A DNA stretch of 64,000 bases from Lutimaribacter_A marinistellae (GTDB taxonomy: Bacteria > Pseudomonadota > Alphaproteobacteria > Rhodobacterales > Rhodobacteraceae), in contig NZ_JBHRXI010000003.1 of assembly GCF_042648365.1 (NCBI RefSeq), positions 31,543 through 95,542 of the forward strand. The letters run 5' to 3'. A model generated the notes under the pieces. It saw nothing but the letters and a program-made list of their open reading frames with translations. It searched no databases and was not told where the DNA came from. The translations under genes and the position numbers were made by a program. Of the stretch, positions 1 through 8,141 are shown in pieces (position 1 is the stretch's first letter; each line of letters begins with the position of its first letter).

Positions 1-2
1 AT

Positions 3-1784
3 GTTCTGGGCTATCTCGAACAGGCCTTCCCGATCCATGCGCAAAAGCTCGTTGAGATCGACGGCAATGTGGTGGCGGAACCCTTGCGCGATGAGACCGG
101 TGCGCTGGTTGTCTCGCGTGAGGCCCTTGCTTTGCGCGACGCGGCCATGATGGAGTTGATGACGCTGGCGCCGATCCCCTCGGCGCTGGACCAGATCCTC
201 TGGACTTTTGGCGACGAGGCTGTCGCCGAGGTCACTGGGCGATCTATCCGGCCCCTCAAGGCCGAGGACTGTCATCTCTTCATCGAGAAGCGTAGCGCAA
301 GCAGCAATTCCCCCGAGACCCAAGCCTTCATGGACGGCGAGAAGGATATCCTGATCTTTTCTGACGCGGGCGGCACGGGCAGATCCTATCACGCGGCGCA
401 GACGGCGAAGAACCAGAAACGGCGGCGGCACTACCTGCTGGAGCCCGGCTGGCGCGCCGATGCGGCCATCCAGGGGCTTGGTCGCACGCATCGCTCGGCT
501 CAGGTCAGCGCGCCGTTCTTCCGGGTCTGCACCTCGGATGTGCATGGCGAGAAGCGCTTCACCTCGACGATCGCCAAACGCCTCGACCAGCTGGGGGCGC
601 TCACCAAGGGCCAGCGCGAGACCGGCTCGCAGGGCATGTTCCGCGAGGAGGATAATTTGGAAAGCCCGATCGCGCGGTCAGCTTTGCGTGGATATTTCGC
701 CGATATTGCCGCCGGGCGCGCCGAGGCGATGAGCTATGAGAGCTTCACCGACTGGACGGCCCTGCGGCTGATCGACAAGGACGGCGTGCTGCTCGAGGAG
801 CTTCCCCCGATCCAGCGGTTTCTCAACCGGGTGCTTGCCCTTCCCATCCACATGCAGAACGCGCTCTTTGCGGAGTTCATGCGCCGGATCGCTGATCAGA
901 CCGAACGGGCGCGCGCGGCGGGCACGCTCGATCTCGGCGTGGAAACCCTGCGTGGCGAAAGAATCAAACAGGTCTCTACGGAGGATCTCTGGACCTGCCC
1001 AAAATCCGGCGCCGTGACGCGGATCATCGGGCTCGAGGTGACGGATCCGGTTCACGTGCTTGGGGCCGAAGAGGCCCTCTCGCGCAATTCCGACAAGCTG
1101 CCGATGGTCAATCGCGCCTCTGGACGCGCGGCGCTCATTTCGGCGCGGCCGATGCAGATGTATGACGAGGACGTCGTCACGCTGATGCGCAAGGCGGTGC
1201 GGCCAAACGGGTCGAGCTATCTCGAGGAGACGCGATTTGAGGCGTCTGCCTGGGAAGAGATCGGCAGGTCTGAGTTCGCGCGGCTTTGGGATGCCGAGGC
1301 GGCCTCCTTGCCCAAGACCACCACGACCAAGCTCTATCTGCTGACCGGTCTCTTGCTGCCGATCTGGAAGGACATCCCGACCACGAATGAGCGCATTTAC
1401 CGGGTTACGCCGGCCGGGGCGGCGGCGATGATCGGGCGCACGTTGAGCGAGGAAGGGGCGGCTGCGCTGCGCGCCCGCTTCCTCGTCTCCGACCCGCACA
1501 CGCCGCAGGAGATGCTGACTGCCGCCCTCGGCACCACCGCGCCGGTCGATCTGGGCCGGGGCCTGAGCCTGACCCGTCGCCGGGTCGCAGGCGAGATGCG
1601 CCTCGAGCTTAGCGGCGCCGACAGGGGCATGATCGACGGCCTCAAGGCCCTCGGCTGCTTCACGGAGATCATCGCCTTCCAGTTGCGGGTGTTCCTGCCG
1701 CATGGGGACGGGATCGACACGGGGACCATTCTGGCCCGGATCGTTGGGCAGGGCACCACCAAGACGGCAGAACAAGCCGCTTGA
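3..1784 (+). CDS. Strawberry-notch (SBNO)-like helicase, C-terminal part (cut by window start)
   Basis: The frame is open from the left edge, so the real start lies outside the window and only about 590 C-terminal residues are seen. The visible part looks like the C-terminal helicase half of the large strawberry-notch-type SF2 proteins carried by alphaproteobacterial plasmids and conjugative elements. It has a GGTGRS segment near position 370 and a QGLGRTHRS segment near 470-500, which matches helicase motif VI with its arginine finger. The family is thought to use ATP to remodel or unwind DNA, and on these elements it is often fused to a methylase-like part; its exact job in transfer is not known. 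It is followed by small backbone genes on the same strand. Confidence 0.8.
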   Translation, partial: VLGYLEQAFPIHAQKLVEIDGNVVAEPLRDETGALVVSREALALRDAAMMELMTLAPIPSALDQILWTFGDEAVAEVTGRSIRPLKAEDCHLFIEKRSASSNSPETQAFMDGEKDILIFSDAGGTGRSYHAAQTAKNQKRRRHYLLEPGWRADAAIQGLGRTHRSAQVSAPFFRVCTSDVHGEKRFTSTIAKRLDQLGALTKGQRETGSQGMFREEDNLESPIARSALRGYFADIAAGRAEAMSYESFTDWTALRLIDKDGVLLEELPPIQRFLNRVLALPIHMQNALFAEFMRRIADQTERARAAGTLDLGVETLRGERIKQVSTEDLWTCPKSGAVTRIIGLEVTDPVHVLGAEEALSRNSDKLPMVNRASGRAALISARPMQMYDEDVVTLMRKAVRPNGSSYLEETRFEASAWEEIGRSEFARLWDAEAASLPKTTTTKLYLLTGLLLPIWKDIPTTNERIYRVTPAGAAAMIGRTLSEEGAAALRARFLVSDPHTPQEMLTAALGTTAPVDLGRGLSLTRRRVAGEMRLELSGADRGMIDGLKALGCFTEIIAFQLRVFLPHGDGIDTGTILARIVGQGTTKTAEQAA

Positions 1785-1905
1785 AAAGCCAAAGCGGGCT
1801 TTGGGTCGGGCGTCGCGGATCGGAGTTTGGCAGGTCCGTGCTTTCCGGGCACGCGCCGACCAATGCCACGCCCGGCCCCCCAACATCAGACAAAAGGACA
1901 GACCC

Positions 1906-2292
1906 ATGACCAACCCCCAGATCGACTATGCCGCGCTGGCGGCTCAGTGGCGCGCCGAGCGCGAAACCACCCTGAAAGCAACCCGAGCGGAACTGATCGC
2001 GCAATTGCGCGCGCTTGGCATCAACGAGGTCACCGCCGAATACGAAGGCTATGGCGACTCTGGCAATGTCGAGGACGTGAATGTGCAGCCTGCGGAGGTC
2101 AAACTGCCGGAAGCGCTTGTCACCGCCGTGGGCGATTTCGCTTGGTCACTCGCCTATCACCATCATCCGGGGTTCGAGAACAACGAAAGCGGTTACGGCA
2201 CGCTGACCTGGGACATTGCAGCAGACAGCATCACCCTCGATCACGCCGACCGCTATATTGAATGCTCGCACAGCTATGACGAGGGGCTTTGA
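1906..2292 (+). CDS. Small conserved plasmid-backbone protein (DUF6878-like)
   Basis: This 128-residue acidic protein starts at the ATG at 1906, which has an AAAAGGA ribosome site 8 bases upstream; the longer frame upstream lacks such a site. It has no signal peptide or membrane segment. From its order directly after the strawberry-notch helicase and its sequence I think it is the DUF6878 family seen in Rhodobacterales plasmids, but I recall this rather than compute it. It ends one base before the next gene, so the two are probably co-transcribed. The function is unknown. Confidence 0.65.
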   Translation: MTNPQIDYAALAAQWRAERETTLKATRAELIAQLRALGINEVTAEYEGYGDSGNVEDVNVQPAEVKLPEALVTAVGDFAWSLAYHHHPGFENNESGYGTLTWDIAADSITLDHADRYIECSHSYDEGL

Positions 2293-2293
2293 G

Positions 2294-2755
2294 ATGGCCC
2301 ATCCGCTTCACCATGCCGAAAGCTCGGCCCGCAAATTCGGCGGTGCGCCGTCTGACTATCAGGCGATCCACGATTGGTTCGATGCCTCGAAAGAGCACCT
2401 CACGCTTTTCACGCACCGGGCCTTGCGTCACCATGCCCAAGGCCTGTTCGAGGCCGAACGCGTATTCGGCCTGACCCTGACCAATAGCGCTGGTCGGGAC
2501 ATTCCCGTGCGCTGGATCGGCGAACAGCATATCCGCGAAGACTGCCAGGGCCGCATCCCGAGTATGGCGGACTGGCTGCGACGGATACAGCCTGAGCCAT
2601 GGATGGCCAATGGTCATATCGAGCAGCATGTCAGCGGGTCGCCCTGCGGCGACCCTAGGTCTGCCTGGGCCTCCGAGGTCACGACCGGAAAGACGGTTCT
2701 TGGCCTGAAGGATTGGATGGCGGCGCGCGCGACGCAAGTCACGCAGAGCGCCTGA
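2294..2755 (+). CDS. Small conserved plasmid-backbone protein (DUF6915-like)
   Basis: A 153-residue soluble protein whose ATG lies one base after the stop of the previous gene. It is rich in histidine near the N-terminus (HPLHHAESSARKFGG) and has several Trp/Asp positions, in the manner of the DUF6915 family that accompanies DUF6878 on alphaproteobacterial plasmids. No catalytic motif is recognised. A strong hairpin follows at 2791-2816 and probably ends this transcript. Confidence 0.6.
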   Translation: MAHPLHHAESSARKFGGAPSDYQAIHDWFDASKEHLTLFTHRALRHHAQGLFEAERVFGLTLTNSAGRDIPVRWIGEQHIREDCQGRIPSMADWLRRIQPEPWMANGHIEQHVSGSPCGDPRSAWASEVTTGKTVLGLKDWMAARATQVTQSA

Positions 2756-2790
2756 CAGCTCTCTGCGGTTTGCCAAACGAATGCTGCGCG

Positions 2791-2818
2791 GAAGCCCGGT
2801 TGGACGGCCGGGCTTCTT
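2791..2818 (+). terminator. Hairpin terminator after the DUF6915-like gene
   Basis: GAAGCCCGG and CCGGGCTTC form a perfect 9-bp stem with an 8-base loop, followed by TT. It sits 36 bases after the stop codon at 2755 and before the ribosome site of the next gene. Confidence 0.55.
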
Positions 2819-2856
2819 GCGTGGTTTCCCCAACCATTTTTCTTGAGGAGGTTCGC

Positions 2857-3051
2857 ATGACACTCGAAGACATTAAGGCCGCCGTTGATGCCGGTCAGAC
2901 CGTGCACTGGGCCAATACCGGCTACGCTGTCCACAAGGACCGTCTCGGTCAGTACCTGATCACCTATGTGCCGAACGGAAGCTGCATCGGCCTGACTGAC
3001 TGGAGCGGGCACCGGTTGAACGGCAAAGAGGCGGAGTTCTTCATCGCGTGA
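2857..3051 (+). CDS. Small hypothetical protein, 64 aa
   Basis: The ATG at 2857 is preceded by a near-perfect ribosome site (TGAGGAGG, 2843-2850), which decides the start against a longer frame from 2713. The 64-residue product begins MTLEDIKAAVDAGQ and contains a W-x-N-x-G-Y segment and a C-x-G-L-x-D-W-S segment. It resembles small uncharacterised proteins of plasmid backbones. There is no membrane segment and no function can be assigned. Confidence 0.6.
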   Translation: MTLEDIKAAVDAGQTVHWANTGYAVHKDRLGQYLITYVPNGSCIGLTDWSGHRLNGKEAEFFIA

Positions 3052-3283
3052 TCGGAGGACGCCGCAGAAAATTCAGGCAGCCAATCAAGACCAGACGGGC
3101 AGGGGAGGGGCGCAGCACCCGGAGGCGCGAGGGCATTCCCACTCGGACGGCAGCTCTGACCCGTGGGCGGGGCTGAAAGGAAAGCAAGCTTTCTGGTTTG
3201 TGATCCCAGGAGGGGTCGAGAAAGCAATCCCGGATGCGCTGGCAAGAACGTCAGGCACCGGCCAACCGAAAAGGAACCATCCC

Positions 3284-4012
3284 ATGTTCGCAGGAACCCT
3301 CACCCGCAATGTCGAGACCGCAGCCGCTCAGTACACCGGCATGATCCACGGGACGCGCTTTGACATCGCCATCCAGCTCGAGGCACGGGCCAAGATGTCC
3401 GAACGCAGCCCGGATTATGACGTAACGGCGATTAACAAGTCGGGCCGCAAGGTGCGCATCGGCACGGCCTGGAACGAAACAGGCAATACCAGCGGCAACC
3501 CCTACATCTCGATTCAGATCGATGTCGGCCTTGGCCCGTTCCGGGTCAACGCGGTGCAGACGAAAGAGGCGCGCACGGCCCAGAGCGGCGAATTCGAGAT
3601 CATCCCGCTGGTCTCCAACGGCCTTATGAAATCCGGCTCGATCTCGGGCGAGCTCACCGCCATGGACGCCGACAACGCCTTCACCGGCTACATCGCCAAC
3701 ATGATGTTCGATCTGGAGTTCATGCTGATCGAGAACAGCTATAAGACCGAGGAGACCCACCCCGACTACCGCATCGAAGTCAGCTCGCCCCGTGGCACAC
3801 CGATCCGCGTCGGCTCGGCCTGGATGGCGAAAAGCAGCCGCACGGGCAATGACTACCTGTCGCTGCTGATCAACACGCCCGATGGTGACCTGCGCGTCAA
3901 CGCCGTGCAGAACGAAGAGCAGCGCGGCGGGCAGACCTTCTCGATCATCCCGTTCATCGACAGCGGTGAGCAGCTACAGGACGCAGGCGCGGGGCTGTCG
4001 CTGGTCGCGTGA
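3284..4012 (+). CDS. Tandem DUF736 protein
   Basis: A 242-residue protein made of two related halves. Each half has a pattern of a short N-terminal strand, a 'PDY-x-V/I' segment, an 'R-I/V-G-x-A-W' segment and a 'FRVNAVQ' or 'LRVNAVQ' segment (near residues 90 and 210). DUF736 is usually a single-copy domain of about 100 residues found on rhizobial and Rhodobacterales plasmids; here it is duplicated. A role in single-stranded DNA handling during transfer has been suggested for such genes but is not established. Start at the ATG at 3284 with AAGGAA upstream. A strong terminator follows. Confidence 0.75.
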   Translation: MFAGTLTRNVETAAAQYTGMIHGTRFDIAIQLEARAKMSERSPDYDVTAINKSGRKVRIGTAWNETGNTSGNPYISIQIDVGLGPFRVNAVQTKEARTAQSGEFEIIPLVSNGLMKSGSISGELTAMDADNAFTGYIANMMFDLEFMLIENSYKTEETHPDYRIEVSSPRGTPIRVGSAWMAKSSRTGNDYLSLLINTPDGDLRVNAVQNEEQRGGQTFSIIPFIDSGEQLQDAGAGLSLVA

Positions 4013-4044
4013 TCAGCGTCTGAGACGGAACAAGCTGAATTGGC

Positions 4045-4076
4045 AGGGGAACCGTGGTAACGCGGTTCCCCTTCAT
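4045..4076 (+). terminator. Rho-independent-like terminator after the DUF736 gene
   Basis: AGGGGAACCG and CGGTTCCCCT form a perfect 10-bp stem with an 8-base loop, followed by TCATTT. It closes the backbone operon just before the restriction-modification insertion. Confidence 0.65.
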
Positions 4077-4323
4077 TTGTCTAGTTGTGCTCAAAGGCTG
4101 CACCGACGAACCAAGCAGTGCTCCAGGAAGCTGTGGGTGCTCGAAATGAGGTTCCAGATGATTGCCTGCCGCCGATTTCCGGCAGTCTCGTAGACTTCGC
4201 CAAGGTCGTCAGTTTGAGCGAGGCCGATGCCATCAGAACCAGAACAAACAGTGAAGACATTCTAGATTCTTTCATGATATCCAAGGAAGTGTTAGAGCTT
4301 CGAAAAAAACGAGGAGCGGTCTT
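4077..4323. other. Leader region of the restriction-modification locus
   Basis: About 250 bases between the DUF736 terminator and the methyltransferase. Base composition drops here to the more AT-rich level of the next two genes. A second reading frame is open from an ATG at 4085 and runs out of frame into the methyltransferase; its 80 upstream residues (MCSKAAPTNQ...) match nothing I know, and no helix-turn-helix that would mark a C-protein is visible. It may be a short leader ORF or chance. Confidence 0.35.
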
Positions 4324-5535
4324 TTGGGCGAGCAGTACACATCAATCGATTTGTTTTCGGGCGCCGGTGGGCTGTCTGAGGGACTTCGGGTTTCTGGCTT
4401 TAAGTCATTGTATGCCAATGAAATCGTTGCGCGCCACGCTGAAACTTATGCCTTGAATCATCCGGAAGCCATCGTTGAGTCGCGAGACATCCGACTAGTT
4501 GACGCTTCCGATGTTCGTCGTCGCTTGGGCCTCGAGAAGGGTGAATTGGATCTTGTAGCAGGTGGTCCGCCTTGTCAGGGTTTCTCTATCAATGCGCCGA
4601 AGCGTTCAGCGGACGATGATCGGAACAGCCTCTTTCTAGAGTTTTTGCGCTTTGTTGATGAGTTTGAGCCGAAAGCGGTTTTGATCGAGAATGTCCCTGG
4701 GCTTGTTTCCTTCGAGGGAGGAGGCACCTTGCAGGCAATCCTTTTGGCTTTGGGTCAACATGGATACAGCGCCGATGTAAAGATCCTCTATGCGCCTCAT
4801 TTTGGTGTGCCGCAAACGCGTTGGCGGACGGTCATCATCGGGATTCGAGGTGATCAAGCCGATCCCTTGCGAGCCTTCCCAGAACCTGTTCGTAACGCAC
4901 CTCTCCGGGTAAACTTCACCTCTAATTTCGAGGGTAAGAACATCGTCGCTCTTCCTACGAACTTGGAGCTCCCTTCTTTTGTTAGCGTTCGTGATGCGAT
5001 TGATGACCTGCCTGCGCTCGCAAATGGAGAAACCGGCAAAGAGCGCAAGAACTATCGCAGCGGACCTCAAAACGATTTTCAGGTGGCGATGCGTAATGGC
5101 AGCGACGGTGTACTTAATCATGAGGCGCCCCGGCTGGGCGAGATAAATATCAAGCGAATGTCCTTCATCCCTCCGGGCGGCAATTGGACGGACATCCCGG
5201 AAGATCTATTGCCGAGAGGCATGCGTCGCGCGCGTCGTTCTGATCACACCAAGCGTTACGGTCGAGTTGCACCAGATGGCCTTGCATCTACAATTCTGAC
5301 GAAGTGCGATCCACATTGGGGAGCGTACTTTCACTACGAACAGGATCGGTGCTTTACCGTCAGAGAAGCGGCTCGAATTCAGACTTTTCCAGATAGCTAC
5401 CGTTTCGTCGGTTCTCGAGTAGAACAGTACGAACAGGTCGGTAATGCTGTCCCATCGCTATTGGCCGCAGCAATAGGGCGATCGATTAGAGGCGTCTTGG
5501 AGGACCTGCGCAAGCACGCCAAGAAGGTCTCTTAG
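4324..5535 (+). CDS. DNA (cytosine-5) methyltransferase of a type II restriction-modification system
   Basis: A 403-residue C5 methyltransferase that would transfer a methyl group from S-adenosylmethionine to cytosine in the target site and so protect host DNA. Motif I is DLFSGAGG (residues 9-16), motif IV with the catalytic Cys is GGPPCQGFS (Cys84), motif VI is ENVPG (from 122), motif VIII is QTRWR, motif IX lies at TVREAARIQTFP, and motif X is QVGNAVP near the C-terminus. No in-frame ATG lies upstream; a TTG at 4324 is preceded by AGGAG at 4312-4316, so TTG is taken as start. Four bases separate it from the NotI-like nuclease, its expected partner. The pair is more AT-rich than its neighbours, a sign of recent transfer. 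Confidence 0.93.
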   Translation: MGEQYTSIDLFSGAGGLSEGLRVSGFKSLYANEIVARHAETYALNHPEAIVESRDIRLVDASDVRRRLGLEKGELDLVAGGPPCQGFSINAPKRSADDDRNSLFLEFLRFVDEFEPKAVLIENVPGLVSFEGGGTLQAILLALGQHGYSADVKILYAPHFGVPQTRWRTVIIGIRGDQADPLRAFPEPVRNAPLRVNFTSNFEGKNIVALPTNLELPSFVSVRDAIDDLPALANGETGKERKNYRSGPQNDFQVAMRNGSDGVLNHEAPRLGEINIKRMSFIPPGGNWTDIPEDLLPRGMRRARRSDHTKRYGRVAPDGLASTILTKCDPHWGAYFHYEQDRCFTVREAARIQTFPDSYRFVGSRVEQYEQVGNAVPSLLAAAIGRSIRGVLEDLRKHAKKVS

Positions 5536-5539
5536 AAGC

Positions 5540-6454
5540 ATGGCGGCGACAATATTTGAGTTCTTTGGGTATCGTGCGGATGATAGGTCCGACATAGCGA
5601 AGCTTGCCGCTGATACTGAAGTTTGCCCGATCAGTGGAGAAACCTGTCAGAAGAGTTTCAATGACGGAGTTGTGTCGGGCGTTTGCGCCATTAAGCCCAT
5701 TACCAGCGAACCCGTTATCTGTTGCCCGATCCGGCTTTACGCGGATGACTACCGAATACTATCGGACATAGCCGATCGAGTCTTTGGACCAAATTTGAAA
5801 TTGGTCGCGGGGCGGGATGCCGTAGATTACTCAATCGATAACCGAGAAGCTTGCGTCGCCGTTTTTGGTAAAGGATGGGGGGGCGAACTTCGCCTGCCAC
5901 AAAAATCGAAAAAGGGCGGCTACTTTGTCGACTGGGTTCTTGCGAAAATCAGCGACGAGGGAGATTTGGTCGAGTTCGTGGCAGTTGAGGTGCAAACGAT
6001 TGATACGACGGGGACCTATCGCCCAGGCTACGATGCGCTGAAGCAAGACGGCTTGGTTGAAAAAACAACTGCCGGGTTAAATTGGGAGAATGTCGCCAAG
6101 CGCATCCTTCCACAACTCATATACAAAGGCCAGATTCTACAACGCGAAGAGTTGTGCAAGAGCGGATTGTTCTTTGTTTGCCCTGAACCCGTCTTTAGGC
6201 GCATCATGGAGCGCTTGGGCGGACAGGAAGGGTTGGTTCGATATGCCTTGCAACCCGCGTCAATCACCTTTGCTGTTTATGACTACGATTTTTCGTCTGA
6301 GCCTTCTGACGAGACGTTGGTTCCTCTGAAGAACACGCTCAACCACTCGACTACCGTCTATAAAGTGCAGGAAGCATTCAACAATGTGACCTTGCCAATT
6401 GAGAACGTTTATCGGGATGCAATCCGACGTGCGCTAGGTATCGAATCTGAATAG
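5540..6454 (+). CDS. NotI-like type II restriction endonuclease
   Basis: A 304-residue protein that I assign to the NotI family. It has the N-terminal cysteine cluster of that family (Cys29, Cys36, Cys49, Cys61/62, starting CPISGETC), which in NotI holds an iron atom. A core resembling PD-(D/E)XK follows, with Asp131 (YFVDW) and E-V-Q at 150-152. As I recall, NotI also uses a Gln where most family members have Lys. It would cut unmethylated DNA at the site protected by the upstream methyltransferase; the recognition site cannot be read from sequence. It is shorter than NotI itself (about 383 residues). The ATG lies 4 bases after the methyltransferase stop, so the genes are co-transcribed. Confidence 0.75.
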   Translation: MAATIFEFFGYRADDRSDIAKLAADTEVCPISGETCQKSFNDGVVSGVCAIKPITSEPVICCPIRLYADDYRILSDIADRVFGPNLKLVAGRDAVDYSIDNREACVAVFGKGWGGELRLPQKSKKGGYFVDWVLAKISDEGDLVEFVAVEVQTIDTTGTYRPGYDALKQDGLVEKTTAGLNWENVAKRILPQLIYKGQILQREELCKSGLFFVCPEPVFRRIMERLGGQEGLVRYALQPASITFAVYDYDFSSEPSDETLVPLKNTLNHSTTVYKVQEAFNNVTLPIENVYRDAIRRALGIESE

Positions 6455-6979
6455 CGGACCTCCGCTTGGACGTTTGCGGATCATGAACGGCCCTTCGGTC
6501 CGTCGCGCATTCGGCCATGCGGCCTCACCGCGGCGTTGCACCCGGCATCCCGGTTTGCCCGCCTCGCGAGCACGTCCCTCCCCGGCCGCTCCGCCGGATT
6601 GCGCTCTGGTCTGTTTTGCGGGGCAAAACGATCCCGCCGCTTCATCCGTCTCCCGCGTCCGGTCGGGCCGTTTGCCTGCTCGGGTCGGGCAAACCTACCG
6701 TCAAAACACACACACATGAGCGTGGAAGCATATCCTCCGGATGGCCCCCAAATCAGCCCGCGTCAAGGATCGCAAAACTTTTCGGCGAGGGCGGGGTCTA
6801 TGGCGTTGGGCGGTCCCGTGCGTGAGCGCGCGCATGTGTCGGGTGCTGCGCGCGGAAAACTTTTGCGCCCGGCAAGCCGGCGGCTGCGCCGTCCCTGACC
6901 CGGGCGGATTCGGAAACCAGACATTCGGCCATGCCCCCACACTCACGTGGCGGTCGAACCCAATATCTGGAGAATGAAT
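6455..6979. other. Gene-free stretch between the restriction gene and the DUF2493 gene
   Basis: About 525 bases with overlapping open frames on both strands but none with a ribosome site, known motif or normal protein composition; they are Arg/Pro/Ala-rich GC-skew artefacts. The stretch contains several GC-rich imperfect repeats (GGCCATGCGGCC-like near 6514 and CGCGCGCATG-like near 6825). The end of this stretch presumably holds the promoter of the DUF2493 gene. No RNA gene is recognised. Confidence 0.4.
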
Positions 6980-7909
6980 ATGGCTTACGACAATGCGAAC
7001 ACCTACGAGACCATTGAGCTTTTCGGGCTGACCGAGAAGGATGCACAGCTGCCGATCCCGGAAGATCACATCCTGACCGACCGCGTCATCCGCGAGAGCT
7101 TCGAGGCTCTGCTTGGTCAGTTGCGCGGGACCGGGCTCGAAGCAGAGATCGAACCGCTGGCCCACGGGTTGGCGACGATCCTGCAGCGCCGTAAGGTGGC
7201 GCTTGGTAAGGAGGTCGACCGCACCGCCGACAAGATCGGCGCTTTGGCAAAATCCCACGACGGATCGGAGATCGCCGAGACCGCGCTCGAAGAGGCGCAG
7301 GCGCGCTTTCTGCAGCTGCGCGAGATCGTCGGGGCCATCGAGGTGATGAGCGAGGCAGCGGCGGAATGCTACGAGATCGAGACGGGTCACGCCTTCATCC
7401 CGGCAGCCGGCTCACGCGCAAGCATCCGGGCGCAGAAGACCGGGGCGGTCTTCGAGGCGCGGCAGTTGCTGGAGCAGCACGACCGCGAGACTGCCGAGAA
7501 GTCGAAAGTCGAGGGGGTGCCCCTGATCGTCTCAGGCGCCACCGACTGGACCGATGTCGATGTGATCTTCAACACGCTCGACAAGGTTCGCGAACGGATC
7601 AAGCAGAACCGCAATCAGGAGATTTTCCTCTGCCACAAGGGTGGCAAGCACGGGGCGGAGATGATTGCGGCCCGATGGGCCCGGGCACGCGGGGTCGCAC
7701 AAGCGCGCTTCGATCCGCGCTGGTCTGCGCACGGGCGGGCGGCACCGTTCAAGTGCAACGACGAAATGCTGGACGACAAGTTCGCGGCGACGGGGGTTGT
7801 GCTCTTCGGTGGCAACGGGGTCGCGCTGAACCTCGGGCAGAAGGCGGAAGCGAAAGGTCTGACGGTCATGCGGGTTGCGGACCCGGCGAAGAAGACTGCG
7901 GAGATGTGA
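6980..7909 (+). CDS. DUF2493 / SLOG-superfamily (YspA cpYpsA-related) protein
   Basis: A 309-residue protein starting at the ATG at 6980 (MAYDNANTYE); the longer frame from 6947 lacks support. The N-terminal two thirds are helical and charged. The C-terminal about 120 residues begin 'VPLIVSGATDW', have 'IFLCHKGGKHGAEMIAARWA', and read like the Rossmann-type DUF2493/SLOG nucleotide-binding domain. SLOG domains bind nucleotides or nucleotide-derived ligands. On alphaproteobacterial plasmids this gene is a regular backbone member of unknown role. A clear terminator follows. Confidence 0.75.
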   Translation: MAYDNANTYETIELFGLTEKDAQLPIPEDHILTDRVIRESFEALLGQLRGTGLEAEIEPLAHGLATILQRRKVALGKEVDRTADKIGALAKSHDGSEIAETALEEAQARFLQLREIVGAIEVMSEAAAECYEIETGHAFIPAAGSRASIRAQKTGAVFEARQLLEQHDRETAEKSKVEGVPLIVSGATDWTDVDVIFNTLDKVRERIKQNRNQEIFLCHKGGKHGAEMIAARWARARGVAQARFDPRWSAHGRAAPFKCNDEMLDDKFAATGVVLFGGNGVALNLGQKAEAKGLTVMRVADPAKKTAEM

Positions 7910-7915
7910 GCTGAG

Positions 7916-7940
7916 AGGGCCGCCTTCGGGCGGTCCTTTC
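7916..7940 (+). terminator. Terminator after the DUF2493 gene
   Basis: AGGGCCGCC and GGCGGTCCT pair over 9 positions (one G-T wobble) around a TTCG tetraloop, followed by TT. It begins 7 bases after the stop codon. Confidence 0.6.
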
Positions 7941-8141
7941 GTCGTTGTCCCAAATGTGCGCGAACACCGCCGGTGTCGCAGCGAACTCCAGCAAAGGGAG
8001 TCGAATGCAAAGGTGTTTGTAGTCCGTCCAATCTGGTTTTGGGAATGGCTGGATGGTATCTCTATGCAATTACAGCTTAATGTGGCCCTGCGGCAGAAGA
8101 CATTTGTTGCACAGATCGACACCCGCCCAGGTTTTTCCTAG

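Noticed and set aside
678..1913. 411-aa minus-strand open frame
   Set aside because: Shadow of the strawberry-notch helicase; Arg/Pro-rich and no recognised domain.
6474..6898. Several overlapping plus and minus frames after the NotI-like gene
   Set aside because: Low-complexity Arg/Pro/Ala composition on both strands indicates GC-skew artefacts.
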